Source: Actinomycetota bacterium
GTDB lineage: Bacteria > Actinomycetota > Actinomycetes > Actinomycetales > Microbacteriaceae
DNA length: 7,745 bases
Direction: 5' to 3'
Assembly (NCBI GenBank): GCA_009703465.1
Contig: WLGC01000033.1
Location: 1-7,745, forward strand
The notes beneath the pieces are model-generated. The model was not told the DNA's origin. It searched no databases and saw only the letters and a list, made by a program, of their open reading frames with translations. A program made the translations under genes and the position numbers. Positions 1-7,745 of this stretch are shown piece after piece (the stretch's first letter is position 1; each line of letters opens with the position of its first letter).

Positions 1-647
1 AATTCATCAACGTTGATTAATGGGAAGTAGGAGCGGCCCAGTTTGTCAAAGTCAGCAGAGAGATCGCGCAAGAAATTAACCTTTTGAAAAGCGGCTCCAA
101 GTGCTCTAGCGCCAGCTACTAACTCTTCCTTTTCAGAAGTACTAACTGGTTTTTGACTGATAAAGACCTGTAGGCACATAAGGCCTACCACTTCGGCCGA
201 TCCGTAGACATAAGTCTCAAAGCTGCGCTTGTCATGCACTCGCTGCACTAAATCGGTGCGCATGGAATTGAAGAAGGGCTGGACTATGTCTCTTTTGATT
301 CCAACCTCGCGGGCAGTTAGAGCGAAAGCGTGAATTACAAGATTTGTGCTGAATCCGCACTCCATAGCTCGGTAGGTTTCTTGTTCGAATTTATCCAGCA
401 TTGCGTGTGGTTCGGTGCCGATGTATTTATCTAATGCCTCTGCCGCAGCCCCATCAACAATTTCATCGGCAACCCGGACCATTGCATAGATATTGCGCAC
501 TCGGCCGCGCTCGTATTTGCCAAGAAGTTTTGTGGCCCAGCCAAAAGAGGTTGAGTACTGGGAAATAACCACGGCTGATGATTTCTCTGCGGCACGGTTA
601 TAAAGGGCAAGCGAGGAGGGCTTATTTAGCTTGACAGATTCGGGCAC
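1..647 (-). CDS. crtB: Phytoene synthase, partial (C-terminus beyond left edge)
   Basis: The minus strand from 647 down to the edge encodes 215 residues of a trans-isoprenyl diphosphate synthase-like protein. The family joins two geranylgeranyl diphosphates head to head into phytoene, the first committed carotenoid step. The first aspartate-rich motif is DEIVD (residues 61-65, in RVADEIVDG). The strongly diagnostic YVYGSAEVVGLMCL lies at 146-159. The second aspartate-rich region, NFLRDLSADFDKLGRSYFP, lies at 191-209 with D195 and D199. Roughly the last third of a typical 290-310 residue protein is missing. The start is taken as GTG at 645-647: an in-frame TGA lies just upstream (651-653), no ATG precedes the conserved N-terminal helix, and a -10-like box sits six bases upstream. 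There is no Shine-Dalgarno sequence. Squalene synthase-type relatives are possible, but the YVYGSAEVVGLM block favours phytoene synthase. The gene diverges from ilvD, so the two are not co-transcribed. Confidence 0.9.
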   Translation of the reverse strand, partial: MPESVKLNKPSSLALYNRAAEKSSAVVISQYSTSFGWATKLLGKYERGRVRNIYAMVRVADEIVDGAAAEALDKYIGTEPHAMLDKFEQETYRAMECGFSTNLVIHAFALTAREVGIKRDIVQPFFNSMRTDLVQRVHDKRSFETYVYGSAEVVGLMCLQVFISQKPVSTSEKEELVAGARALGAAFQKVNFLRDLSADFDKLGRSYFPLINVDE

Positions 648-653
648 ATTTCA

Positions 654-659
654 AGATTA
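654..659 (-). promoter_or_regulatory. Candidate -10 box of leaderless crtB promoter
   Basis: Read on the minus strand, TAATCT (659 to 654) fits the actinobacterial TANNNT -10 pattern. It is followed by exactly six bases and then the GTG at 647, so transcription would begin at or next to the start codon. No convincing -35 element is seen at the usual distance. The absence of any Shine-Dalgarno sequence before this GTG fits a leaderless mRNA. This is inferred from spacing alone. Confidence 0.45.
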
Positions 660-720
660 CCCCGTGTTTTTAGAACGAATTATCACGATCGCTAGAAAGA
701 TTTATCAGCAAATTTCATTT

Positions 721-747
721 TTGACAGCCGGCTAAATTACGTAGACT
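721..747 (+). promoter_or_regulatory. Promoter of the ilvD leaderless transcript
   Basis: TTGACA (721-726) and TAGACT (742-747) match the main actinobacterial housekeeping sigma consensus (TTGAC and TAGANT), with a slightly short spacer of 15 bp. The -10 box ends six bases before the ATG at 754, which places the expected start of transcription on the first base of ilvD. No Shine-Dalgarno sequence is present. The perfect 8-bp palindrome AGCCGGCT (726-733) overlaps the end of the -35 box and the spacer, where a repressor could act, but it is too short to call an operator. Confidence 0.65.
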
Positions 748-753
748 TATGCC

Positions 754-2445
754 ATGACTGTAGACATCAAACCCCGTTCAAGAGATGTAACCGATGGCAT
801 CGAAAAAACCGCATCTCGCGGAATGCTTCGAGCAGTTGGCATGGGTGACGAAGACTGGGTGAAGCCTCAGATTGGTATTGCCAGTTCATGGAATGAAATT
901 ACCCCCTGCAATCTTTCGCTTGATCGCCTAGCTCAAGCTGCCAAAGACGGCGTTCACGCCGGTGGCGGATTCCCTTTGGAGTTTGGAACCATTTCAGTTT
1001 CTGACGGTATTGCCATGGGGCACGAGGGCATGCACTTCTCGCTGGTCTCGCGCGAAGTTATTGCTGACTCGGTTGAGACAGTTATGCAGGCTGAGCGTCT
1101 AGATGGCTCAGTCCTACTTGCCGGCTGCGATAAGTCACTGCCAGGAATGTTGATGGCTGCGGCAAGGCTAAATCTTTCATCGGTGTTTTTGTATGCCGGA
1201 TCAATTGCTCCAGGTTGGGTCAAGCTGGAAGACGGAACTGAAAAAGAAGTAACAATCATCGATGCCTTCGAGGCCGTTGGTGCTTGTAAAGCCGGAAAGA
1301 TGTCAGAAGAAGATCTTGGCCGAATTGAGCGTGCTATCTGTCCCGGTGAAGGTGCCTGTGGTGGAATGTATACCGCTAACACAATGGCCTCAATCGCTGA
1401 AGCATTAGGTATGAGTTTGCCGGGCTCGGCAGCTCCGCCGTCAGCAGATCGCCGTCGCGATAAGTGGGCCCAAAGATCCGGCGAGGCAGTAGTAAATCTT
1501 CTTCGTTTAGGAATTACAGCTCGCGACATCATGACTAAGAAGGCTTTTGAAAACGCAATTGCTGTCTTGATGGCATTTGGCGGTTCAACCAACGCAATTC
1601 TTCACCTCCTTGCTATTGCTCGTGAAGCAGAGGTTGATCTAAAACTCGAGGATTTCAATCGCATCGCAGATAAGATTCCTCACCTAGGAGACCTAAAGCC
1701 TTTTGGTCGCTACGTTATGAACGATGTTGACCGCGTGGGTGGTGTGCCAGTGGTTATGAAGGCTCTACTAGATGCAGGTCTATTCCACGGTGACGTTATG
1801 ACTGTGACTGGAAAAACTATGGCTGAGAACTTAGCCGGAATAAATCCACCAGATCCAGACGGAAAAATTATCCGCTCGATGTCTAACCCAATTCACAAGA
1901 CCGGTGGAATCTCAATACTCATGGGCAGCATGGCCCCAGAGGGAGCCGTTGTAAAGACAGCAGGCTTTGATTTAGCCGAATTCACCGGCCCGGCAAGGGT
2001 TTTTGAACGCGAGCGCGCCGCTATGGATGCCCTAACTGAAGGCAAAATTGTGGCCGGCGATGTAGTGGTTATTCGATATGAGGGCCCTAAGGGAGGGCCT
2101 GGAATGCGCGAGATGCTAGCCATTACCGCTGCAATAAAAGGTGCGGGCCTAGGTAAAGATGTTCTACTATTGACGGACGGAAGATTCTCTGGCGGCACAA
2201 CCGGCCTTTGCATCGGACATATTGCACCAGAGGCCACCGAAGGTGGACCAATTGCTCTGGTTCGTGATGGAGACTTGATTCGAGTCGACATTGCGTCTCG
2301 ATCGCTCGAACTACTCGTTGAGCCTGAAGAGTTGACTGCCCGCAAGCAAAATTGGCAGTCACTTCCGCCGCGCTACACCCGCGGTGTTCTTGCAAAGTAT
2401 TCAAAGCTCGTTCACTCTGCTGCAGAGGGAGCGTACTGCGGCTAA
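754..2445 (+). CDS. ilvD: Dihydroxy-acid dehydratase
   Basis: This cytoplasmic iron-sulfur enzyme dehydrates 2,3-dihydroxy-isovalerate and 2,3-dihydroxy-3-methylvalerate to the 2-keto acids that precede valine, leucine and isoleucine. The protein is 563 residues, the usual length. The expected cluster cysteines are C52 (in TPCNLSL), C125 (GCDKSLPG) and C202 ([16 protein letters not shown], 196-211). D84, D126 and E443 occupy family metal-site positions, and K127 is the lysine that is carbamylated in relatives. S479 in [16 protein letters not shown] is the proposed catalytic base. The ATG at 754 is preferred because the family N-terminus ([23 protein letters not shown]) begins directly after it and a promoter positions transcription there. 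Three cysteines without a fourth suggest a [2Fe-2S] type, as known for mycobacterial IlvD; that assignment is by analogy. It is the first gene of the ilvDBNC block, 56 bp before ilvB. Confidence 0.97.
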   Translation: MTVDIKPRSRDVTDGIEKTASRGMLRAVGMGDEDWVKPQIGIASSWNEITPCNLSLDRLAQAAKDGVHAGGGFPLEFGTISVSDGIAMGHEGMHFSLVSREVIADSVETVMQAERLDGSVLLAGCDKSLPGMLMAAARLNLSSVFLYAGSIAPGWVKLEDGTEKEVTIIDAFEAVGACKAGKMSEEDLGRIERAICPGEGACGGMYTANTMASIAEALGMSLPGSAAPPSADRRRDKWAQRSGEAVVNLLRLGITARDIMTKKAFENAIAVLMAFGGSTNAILHLLAIAREAEVDLKLEDFNRIADKIPHLGDLKPFGRYVMNDVDRVGGVPVVMKALLDAGLFHGDVMTVTGKTMAENLAGINPPDPDGKIIRSMSNPIHKTGGISILMGSMAPEGAVVKTAGFDLAEFTGPARVFERERAAMDALTEGKIVAGDVVVIRYEGPKGGPGMREMLAITAAIKGAGLGKDVLLLTDGRFSGGTTGLCIGHIAPEATEGGPIALVRDGDLIRVDIASRSLELLVEPEELTARKQNWQSLPPRYTRGVLAKYSKLVHSAAEGAYCG

Positions 2446-2501
2446 CTTGCAATTCAGATCAATTTTTTTGATGTAGGAAATTCGAGTTAGGGAAATACCA
2501 G

Positions 2502-4256
2502 ATGGCTAACGAAGTCTTAACCGGCGCCGCTGCGATTGTTCGCAGTTTGGAGATGCTGGGCGTTGAGCACATTTTTGGCTTGCCCGGTGGAGCTATTCTG
2601 CCAACATATGACCCGCTGATGGATTCAACCAAGATTCGTCACATCCTGGTTCGTCACGAACAGGGTGCCGGTCACGCAGCCGAAGGCTATGCCTCAGCTT
2701 CTGGTCGCCTTGGAGTTTGTATAGCAACCTCAGGTCCTGGTGCTACAAACCTGGTTACTGCAATTGCTGATGCCTACATGGATTCTGTGCCGCTACTTGC
2801 CATCACCGGCCAGGTCGGCTCAAAGCTAATTGGAACTGATGCATTTCAGGAAGCGGACATTGTTGGAATCACAATGCCAATTACCAAACACTCATTTTTA
2901 GTTACTAACGCAGCCGATGTGCCTCAAACAATTGCCGCCGCTGTTCAAATTGCAACTACTGGTCGCCCGGGTCCAGTTTTAGTGGATGTCACAAAAGATG
3001 CTCAGCAAGGTTTAGCTGAATTTGTTTGGCCACCAAAAGTTGACCTTGCAGGTTACAAGCCGGTTACCAAACCGCACGGCAAGCAAATTCAAGCCGCTGC
3101 CCAAATGATTGCGGAATCAAAAAAGCCAGTTCTCTATGTTGGTGGTGGCGTTATCCGTTCAGGCGCGCACAAAGAGCTTCTTAAGTTTGCTGAGCAGATT
3201 GGTGCTCCGGTTGTTACAACACTGATGGCTCGTGGAGCATTTCCAGATTCACATAAGCAGAACCTTGGTATGCCTGGCATGCACGGAACAGTTCCTGCGG
3301 TTACCGCCCTTCAAAAGAGTGACCTGCTAATTACTCTGGGCGCTCGCTTTGACGACCGCGTGACCGGGGACGTAAAGAGCTTTGCCACCGGTGCCAAAGT
3401 TATTCACGTAGATATTGATCCAGCCGAAATTGGAAAAATTAGATTTGCCGATGTTCCAATTGTTGGCGATGCCAAAGAAGTAATCACTGAGCTTATTGCC
3501 GAGATGCCTAGTGCCATGAAGGCTGCAAAGTATGACATCAAAGAGTGGTGGAGCTTTGTTGGCGGCCTAGTTGAGCGCTACCCACTTGGCTACACAAAAG
3601 AAGACGACGGCAAGCTTTCACCTCAGCTGGTAATCAAGAGAATTGGTGAGCTATCAGGCCCAGAGGCAATTTTTGCCGCTGGTGTTGGCCAACACCAAAT
3701 GTGGTCTGCACAATTCATTAAGTATGAAAGACCTAATTCATGGTTGAACTCAGGTGGCGCCGGAACCATGGGCTATGCCGTGCCAGCAGCAATGGGCGCC
3801 AAGGTAGCGCAACCTGATCGTTTGGTTTGGGCCATTGATGGTGACGGTTGCTTCCAAATGACAAACCAAGAACTAGCAACCTGTGCGCTAAACAATATTC
3901 CAATCAAGGTTGCAGTTATCAACAACTCATCGCTTGGTATGGTCCGTCAGTGGCAGACACTTTTCTACAACTCGAGATACTCAAACACCGATTTACACAC
4001 CGGTACCGACGAGGTAATGATTCCGGATTTTGTGAAACTTGCTGACGCTTATGGCTGTCTTGCTATTCGAGTTGAAAAAGAAGAAGACATTGACGCTGCC
4101 ATCAAACTGGCAATCGCAACAAATGATCGCCCCGTGGTAATTGACTTCATCGTTAGTCGCGATGCAATGGTTTGGCCAATGGTTGCTGCTGGTTTGTCTA
4201 ATGACGAAGTTCAGTACGCTCGCGATGCGGCACCGATCTGGGATGGAAGGGAGTAG
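2502..4256 (+). CDS. ilvB: Acetohydroxyacid synthase, large (catalytic) subunit
   Basis: This thiamine diphosphate enzyme condenses pyruvate with pyruvate or 2-ketobutyrate, the first shared step of branched-chain amino acid synthesis. It has 584 residues and three domains in the normal order. The N-terminal pyrimidine-binding domain carries the catalytic glutamate E53 ([14 protein letters not shown]). A central FAD-binding region spans roughly 190-340. The C-terminal diphosphate-binding domain has the motif GDG (447-449) through NN (474-475). [17 protein letters not shown] and the herbicide-site tryptophan W484 (MVRQWQ) separate it from other thiamine enzymes such as pyruvate oxidase. AGGGA at 2489-2493, eight bases before the ATG, is a good ribosome binding site. 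The gene is followed after 3 bp by its regulatory subunit ilvN, which confirms the role. A 56-bp spacer separates it from ilvD, with no clear promoter or terminator in it, so co-transcription is likely. Confidence 0.97.
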   Translation: MANEVLTGAAAIVRSLEMLGVEHIFGLPGGAILPTYDPLMDSTKIRHILVRHEQGAGHAAEGYASASGRLGVCIATSGPGATNLVTAIADAYMDSVPLLAITGQVGSKLIGTDAFQEADIVGITMPITKHSFLVTNAADVPQTIAAAVQIATTGRPGPVLVDVTKDAQQGLAEFVWPPKVDLAGYKPVTKPHGKQIQAAAQMIAESKKPVLYVGGGVIRSGAHKELLKFAEQIGAPVVTTLMARGAFPDSHKQNLGMPGMHGTVPAVTALQKSDLLITLGARFDDRVTGDVKSFATGAKVIHVDIDPAEIGKIRFADVPIVGDAKEVITELIAEMPSAMKAAKYDIKEWWSFVGGLVERYPLGYTKEDDGKLSPQLVIKRIGELSGPEAIFAAGVGQHQMWSAQFIKYERPNSWLNSGGAGTMGYAVPAAMGAKVAQPDRLVWAIDGDGCFQMTNQELATCALNNIPIKVAVINNSSLGMVRQWQTLFYNSRYSNTDLHTGTDEVMIPDFVKLADAYGCLAIRVEKEEDIDAAIKLAIATNDRPVVIDFIVSRDAMVWPMVAAGLSNDEVQYARDAAPIWDGRE

Positions 4257-4259
4257 TAA

Positions 4260-4766
4260 ATGTCTAGACACGTTCTCTCGCTCCTGGTTGAAGACAAGCC
4301 TGGTATTTTGACCCGCGTGGCAGCACTTTTCGCTCGCCGTGGTTTCAACATTGAATCTCTTGCAGTAGGAACAACTGAGCTGGTTGGCCTTTCAAGAATT
4401 ACCGTGGTGGTAAGCGTTGAGGGAGCTGCTCTCGAGCAGGTCACCAAGCAGATCAACAAACTAATCAACGTAATCAAGGTTGTTGAGCTAGATGCTGACC
4501 AGGCTGTTCAGCGTGATCACATGTTGATCAAGGTTCGTACCGACGCCTCGACCCGCTCCGCTGTGCTTGAGGCAGTAACCTTATTCCGCGCTCGCGTTAT
4601 CGATGTTGTAAGTGACGCTCTAATCATTGAGGTGACTGGAGACACTGCAAAGTGTGCGGCATTCCTAAAGGTTCTAGAGCCATTTGGCATCAAGGAACTT
4701 GTTCAATCCGGTGTATTGGCAATTGGTCGCGGATCAAAGTCAATAACTGAAAAAGTTTTAAAGTAA
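4260..4766 (+). CDS. ilvN: Acetohydroxyacid synthase, small (regulatory) subunit
   Basis: The 168-residue protein stimulates the IlvB catalytic subunit and makes it sensitive to end-product amino acids. An N-terminal ACT domain (about residues 3-75) opens with HVLSLLVEDKPGILTRVAAL and RRGFNIESLAVG; a C-terminal ACT-like domain fills about 80-160. G15 and N30 align with E. coli IlvH Gly14 and Asn29, positions where substitutions relieve valine inhibition, so feedback control is probably intact. The length matches IlvN/IlvH proteins. Only 3 bp separate the ilvB stop from this ATG, and the ribosome binding site (GGAAGGGAG, 4245-4253) lies inside the end of ilvB. This indicates translational coupling, which suits subunits of one complex. 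Confidence 0.97.
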   Translation: MSRHVLSLLVEDKPGILTRVAALFARRGFNIESLAVGTTELVGLSRITVVVSVEGAALEQVTKQINKLINVIKVVELDADQAVQRDHMLIKVRTDASTRSAVLEAVTLFRARVIDVVSDALIIEVTGDTAKCAAFLKVLEPFGIKELVQSGVLAIGRGSKSITEKVLK

Positions 4767-5834
<1,068 letters not shown>

Positions 5835-5851
5835 TCCAAAGATTCTCGAAG

Positions 5852-5892
5852 AGGCACCGCTACTGCCAGTCAGAAGCGGTGCCTTTTCTTTT
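5852..5892 (+). terminator. Intrinsic terminator after ilvC
   Basis: The arms AGGCACCGCT (5852-5861) and AGCGGTGCCT (5875-5884) form a perfect 10-bp GC-rich stem around a 13-base loop that could close by a few more inner pairs. The T-rich run TTTTCTTTT (5884-5892) begins at the last stem base. It sits 17 bp after the ilvC stop, so the ilv transcript should end here. In reverse there is no matching T-tract, so it looks one-directional. Confidence 0.9.
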
Positions 5893-5895
5893 GGC

Positions 5896-5901
5896 TAGAC
5901 T
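5896..5901 (+). promoter_or_regulatory. Candidate -10 box of the serA promoter
   Basis: TAGACT is identical to the -10 box proposed for ilvD. It begins 4 bases after the terminator T-run, so any -35 element would fall in the 3' arm of the hairpin. No good TTGAC match is visible there. Transcription would start near 5908 and leave a leader of about 80 bases before serA. No recognised riboswitch or leader peptide is evident in that leader. Confidence 0.45.
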
Positions 5902-5975
5902 AAAGAGATAAATTCGAGTCCCTAACGCTTCAACGGTGCCGCGCTAAGAGAAAACCGAACATAGCCCCCGAAAAC

Positions 5976-5980
5976 AAGGA
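5976..5980 (+). promoter_or_regulatory. Ribosome binding site for the serA TTG start
   Basis: AAGGA lies eight bases before the TTG at 5989. The serA frame is closed upstream by a TAG at 5962-5964 and offers no ATG or GTG before the conserved N-terminal strand, so this site decides the start. Confidence 0.7.
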
Positions 5981-5988
5981 TCTGTTCA

Positions 5989-7578
5989 TTGCCAAAACCA
6001 GTAGTTCTAATCGCTGAAGAGCTTTCACCTGCAACGCTGAAGGCCCTAGGCCCAGATTTTGAAGTAGTAAACGTAGATGGCACTGATCGCCCTGCGCTTC
6101 TAAAAGCCCTTGCAACCGCTGATGCAATTTTGGTGCGCTCAGCTACTCAACTTGATAGCGAAGCCATTGCAGCAGCCGCACAGCTTAAGGTAATTGCACG
6201 TGCCGGCGTAGGACTAGACAACGTTGATATAAAGGCGGCAACCGCAGCAGGTGTGATGGTTGTAAATGCACCTACATCAAATGTGATTTCAGCTGCCGAA
6301 CTTGCTATTGCTCAAATGCTTGCTCTTGCTCGTCACATTCCAGATGCAAACGCCTCGCTAAAGCGTGATGAATGGAAGCGCTCGCAGTTTACCGGTGCCG
6401 AACTTTACGAAAAGACCGTAGGCATTGTTGGACTAGGTCGCATCGGCGGTCTAGTTGCGGCGCGCATGGCTGGATTTGGCGTAGAACTAATTGGCTATGA
6501 CCCTTATGTAACACCGGCTCGCGCCGAGCAGATGGGCGTCACCTTGGTTAGCTTGGATGAGCTAATGAAGCAGTCAGATTTCATAACTATTCACATTCCA
6601 AAAACTGCCGAGACCACCGGGATGATTAGTGAGGAGCAATTCAAGATTGCAAAACCAACTCTAAGAATTGTTAACTGCTCTCGCGGCGGCATTATTGATG
6701 AGAGTGCACTTTACAAAGCTTTGAGCACTAATCAAATTGCTGGCGCCGGACTAGATGTGTTTGTCAACGAACCACCTAAAGGTTCCCCGCTGCTTAGCCT
6801 GCCGAATATTTTGGTTACTCCGCACCTTGGCGCATCTACCGATGAGGCTCAAGAAAACGCAGGAATTTCGGTTGCAAAATCTGTGCGCCTGGCTCTTGCC
6901 GGAGATCTTGTACCAGATGCGGTAAATGTTGCCGGTGGCAATATTGATGCTTCAGTAAAGCCGGGCATCTCGCTAATTGAAAAATTGGGCCAGGTGCTCT
7001 TTGGGATTTCCGGTGGAAACGTCACCGCAATTGAGGTTGAAGTGCGCGGAGAAATTGCTGTGCACGATGTCACCGTGCTAAAGCTTGCTGGACTCAAAGG
7101 CTTCTTCCAAAAGGCTGTAACCGAGCAGGTCTCATACGTGAATGCGCCCTTGCTTGCTGAACAGCGCGGCATAGACGTAAAGCTAACCGTTGACGTGAAG
7201 TCAGAAGAGTATCGAAACGTGACGACCGTTCGAGCCACTTTGGCCGATGGCACCACGGCATCGGTTTCAGGAACAGTTATTGGGCCAAAGCTGCACCAGA
7301 AGATTGTCAACATAAATGGCTACGATGTTGAACTCGGTCTAGCAGATCACTTAGTTCTAATGATTTATAAAGATCGTCCGGGTATTGTTGCCATTTACGG
7401 AAAAGCGTTTGCTGATGCCAACATCAACATTGCTGCCATGCAGATTGCTAGACAGCAAAAAGGCGGCAAGGCACTTTCAGTTATCACAGTAGATTCCCCT
7501 GTGGCAGCCAGCGTTCTTGAAGAAGTAAGAAAAGCAATCAGTGCAGAAGTTATGCAAGCAATTGAAATTACAAGTTAG
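5989..7578 (+). CDS. serA: D-3-phosphoglycerate dehydrogenase, long ACT-containing form
   Basis: SerA oxidises 3-phosphoglycerate to 3-phosphohydroxypyruvate, the first step of phosphorylated serine synthesis. The 529 residues match the long mycobacterial-type enzyme (about 528). A substrate-binding domain (about 1-100 and 280-315) flanks a Rossmann domain with [10 protein letters not shown] (145-154). D171 in GYDPYV ends the second strand and selects NAD. The catalytic set is R232 ([10 protein letters not shown]), E261 (VFVNEPP) and H279 (TPHLGAS). An intervening allosteric domain spans about 316-450 and a C-terminal ACT domain about 454-529. Y460, D462 and N480 correspond to serine-contacting residues of the mycobacterial enzyme, so serine feedback is likely. 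The start is TTG, backed by AAGGA upstream and an immediately following family N-terminus ([12 protein letters not shown]). It lies behind the ilvC terminator, so it is probably transcribed separately from the ilv genes, and it is closely followed by a rhodanese gene. Confidence 0.96.
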   Translation: MPKPVVLIAEELSPATLKALGPDFEVVNVDGTDRPALLKALATADAILVRSATQLDSEAIAAAAQLKVIARAGVGLDNVDIKAATAAGVMVVNAPTSNVISAAELAIAQMLALARHIPDANASLKRDEWKRSQFTGAELYEKTVGIVGLGRIGGLVAARMAGFGVELIGYDPYVTPARAEQMGVTLVSLDELMKQSDFITIHIPKTAETTGMISEEQFKIAKPTLRIVNCSRGGIIDESALYKALSTNQIAGAGLDVFVNEPPKGSPLLSLPNILVTPHLGASTDEAQENAGISVAKSVRLALAGDLVPDAVNVAGGNIDASVKPGISLIEKLGQVLFGISGGNVTAIEVEVRGEIAVHDVTVLKLAGLKGFFQKAVTEQVSYVNAPLLAEQRGIDVKLTVDVKSEEYRNVTTVRATLADGTTASVSGTVIGPKLHQKIVNINGYDVELGLADHLVLMIYKDRPGIVAIYGKAFADANINIAAMQIARQQKGGKALSVITVDSPVAASVLEEVRKAISAEVMQAIEITS

Positions 7579-7587
7579 AAGGAAAAA

Positions 7588-7745
7588 ATGATTCTCGATG
7601 TAAGAACACCAGAAGAAATCGCTGAAGGACACCTAGAGGGTGCAGTTTTTGCAGACTTCAAGTCTGAAGATTTCCGCGACAAGCTTCAGGAGCTAGATAA
7701 GGCTGTGGACTACGTTGTGCACTGCCGTTCAGGTCAGCGCTCTGA
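7588..7745 (+). CDS. Rhodanese-like single-domain protein, partial (3' end beyond right edge)
   Basis: Fifty-two complete codons are visible, beginning MILDVRTPEEIAEGHLEGA and reaching VVHCRSGQRS. The first block is the rhodanese substrate-loop motif (DVRxxxE...GHxxGA). The second is the active-site loop with the catalytic cysteine C46. Such proteins carry sulfane sulfur as a cysteine persulfide; the physiological partner cannot be told from sequence. The ATG is chosen because AAGGA (7579-7583) lies four bases upstream, and the motif begins directly after it. The usual first strand and helix of the domain, about 12-20 residues before LDVR, are missing. Only 9 bp separate it from the serA stop, so it is likely co-transcribed with serA. 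The remaining C-terminal half is outside the window, so fusion to another domain cannot be excluded. Confidence 0.88.
   Translation, partial: MILDVRTPEEIAEGHLEGAVFADFKSEDFRDKLQELDKAVDYVVHCRSGQRS

Noticed and set aside
733..738. TAAATT as an alternative -10 box for ilvD
   Set aside because: TAGACT at 742-747 matches the actinobacterial consensus better and has the TTGACA element at a more plausible distance.
954..2452. Long open frames on the minus strand opposite ilvD
   Set aside because: They lie wholly or almost wholly opposite a strongly conserved gene, have no recognisable motifs, and are explained by the codon bias of ilvD.
2458..2472. ATCAA and TTGAT arms around five Ts between ilvD and ilvB, resembling a small hairpin with a T-run
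   Set aside because: The stem is only 5 bp and mostly A/T, and the T-run is in the loop rather than after the stem, so it would not terminate transcription or form a stable attenuator.
3848..4477. Short open frames overlapping the end of ilvB and the start of ilvN on both strands
   Set aside because: The real frames here carry the diphosphate-binding motif of IlvB and the ACT domain of IlvN; the overlapping frames are low in recognisable protein features and lack supporting ribosome binding sites.

Overview
The window reads as a stretch of core metabolism from a pigmented actinobacterium. GC is close to one half, judged by eye and not computed. The proteins look actinobacterial, and the ketol-acid reductoisomerase C-terminus ([18 protein letters not shown], then DQDAGAPEF) resembles Microbacteriaceae. 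A small-genome freshwater member of that family (Luna-type, such as Rhodoluna or Aquiluna) would fit the modest GC, tight packing and carotenoid gene. This placement is inferred from memory of protein families and was not tested by a search.

Layout: the 3' portion of a phytoene synthase gene (crtB) is cut by the left edge and runs on the minus strand, with its start at 647. A 106-bp divergent spacer (648-753) follows. Rightward come ilvD (754-2445), ilvB (2502-4256), ilvN (4260-4766) and ilvC (4809-5834). A strong intrinsic terminator (5852-5892) closes this block. A likely new promoter then serves serA (5989-7578), followed 9 bp later by a rhodanese-like gene that runs off the right edge (7588 onward). 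No gene-free stretch exceeds 300 bp; the longest is the 154-bp ilvC-serA spacer.

The ilv genes encode acetohydroxyacid synthase (large and small subunits), ketol-acid reductoisomerase and dihydroxyacid dehydratase. Together these are the three shared enzyme steps of valine and isoleucine synthesis, lacking only the final transaminase. SerA starts serine synthesis from 3-phosphoglycerate. IlvN and SerA both keep recognisable ACT-domain effector residues, so feedback inhibition by valine-type ligands and by serine respectively is expected.

No new biological system is visible. The points most worth a second look are two divergent promoters that each place transcription start on the start codon (leaderless crtB and ilvD), the consequent lack of room for an ilv attenuator, a proline in the cofactor-specificity loop of IlvC, the terminator abutting the serA promoter, and an N-terminally short rhodanese coupled to serA.
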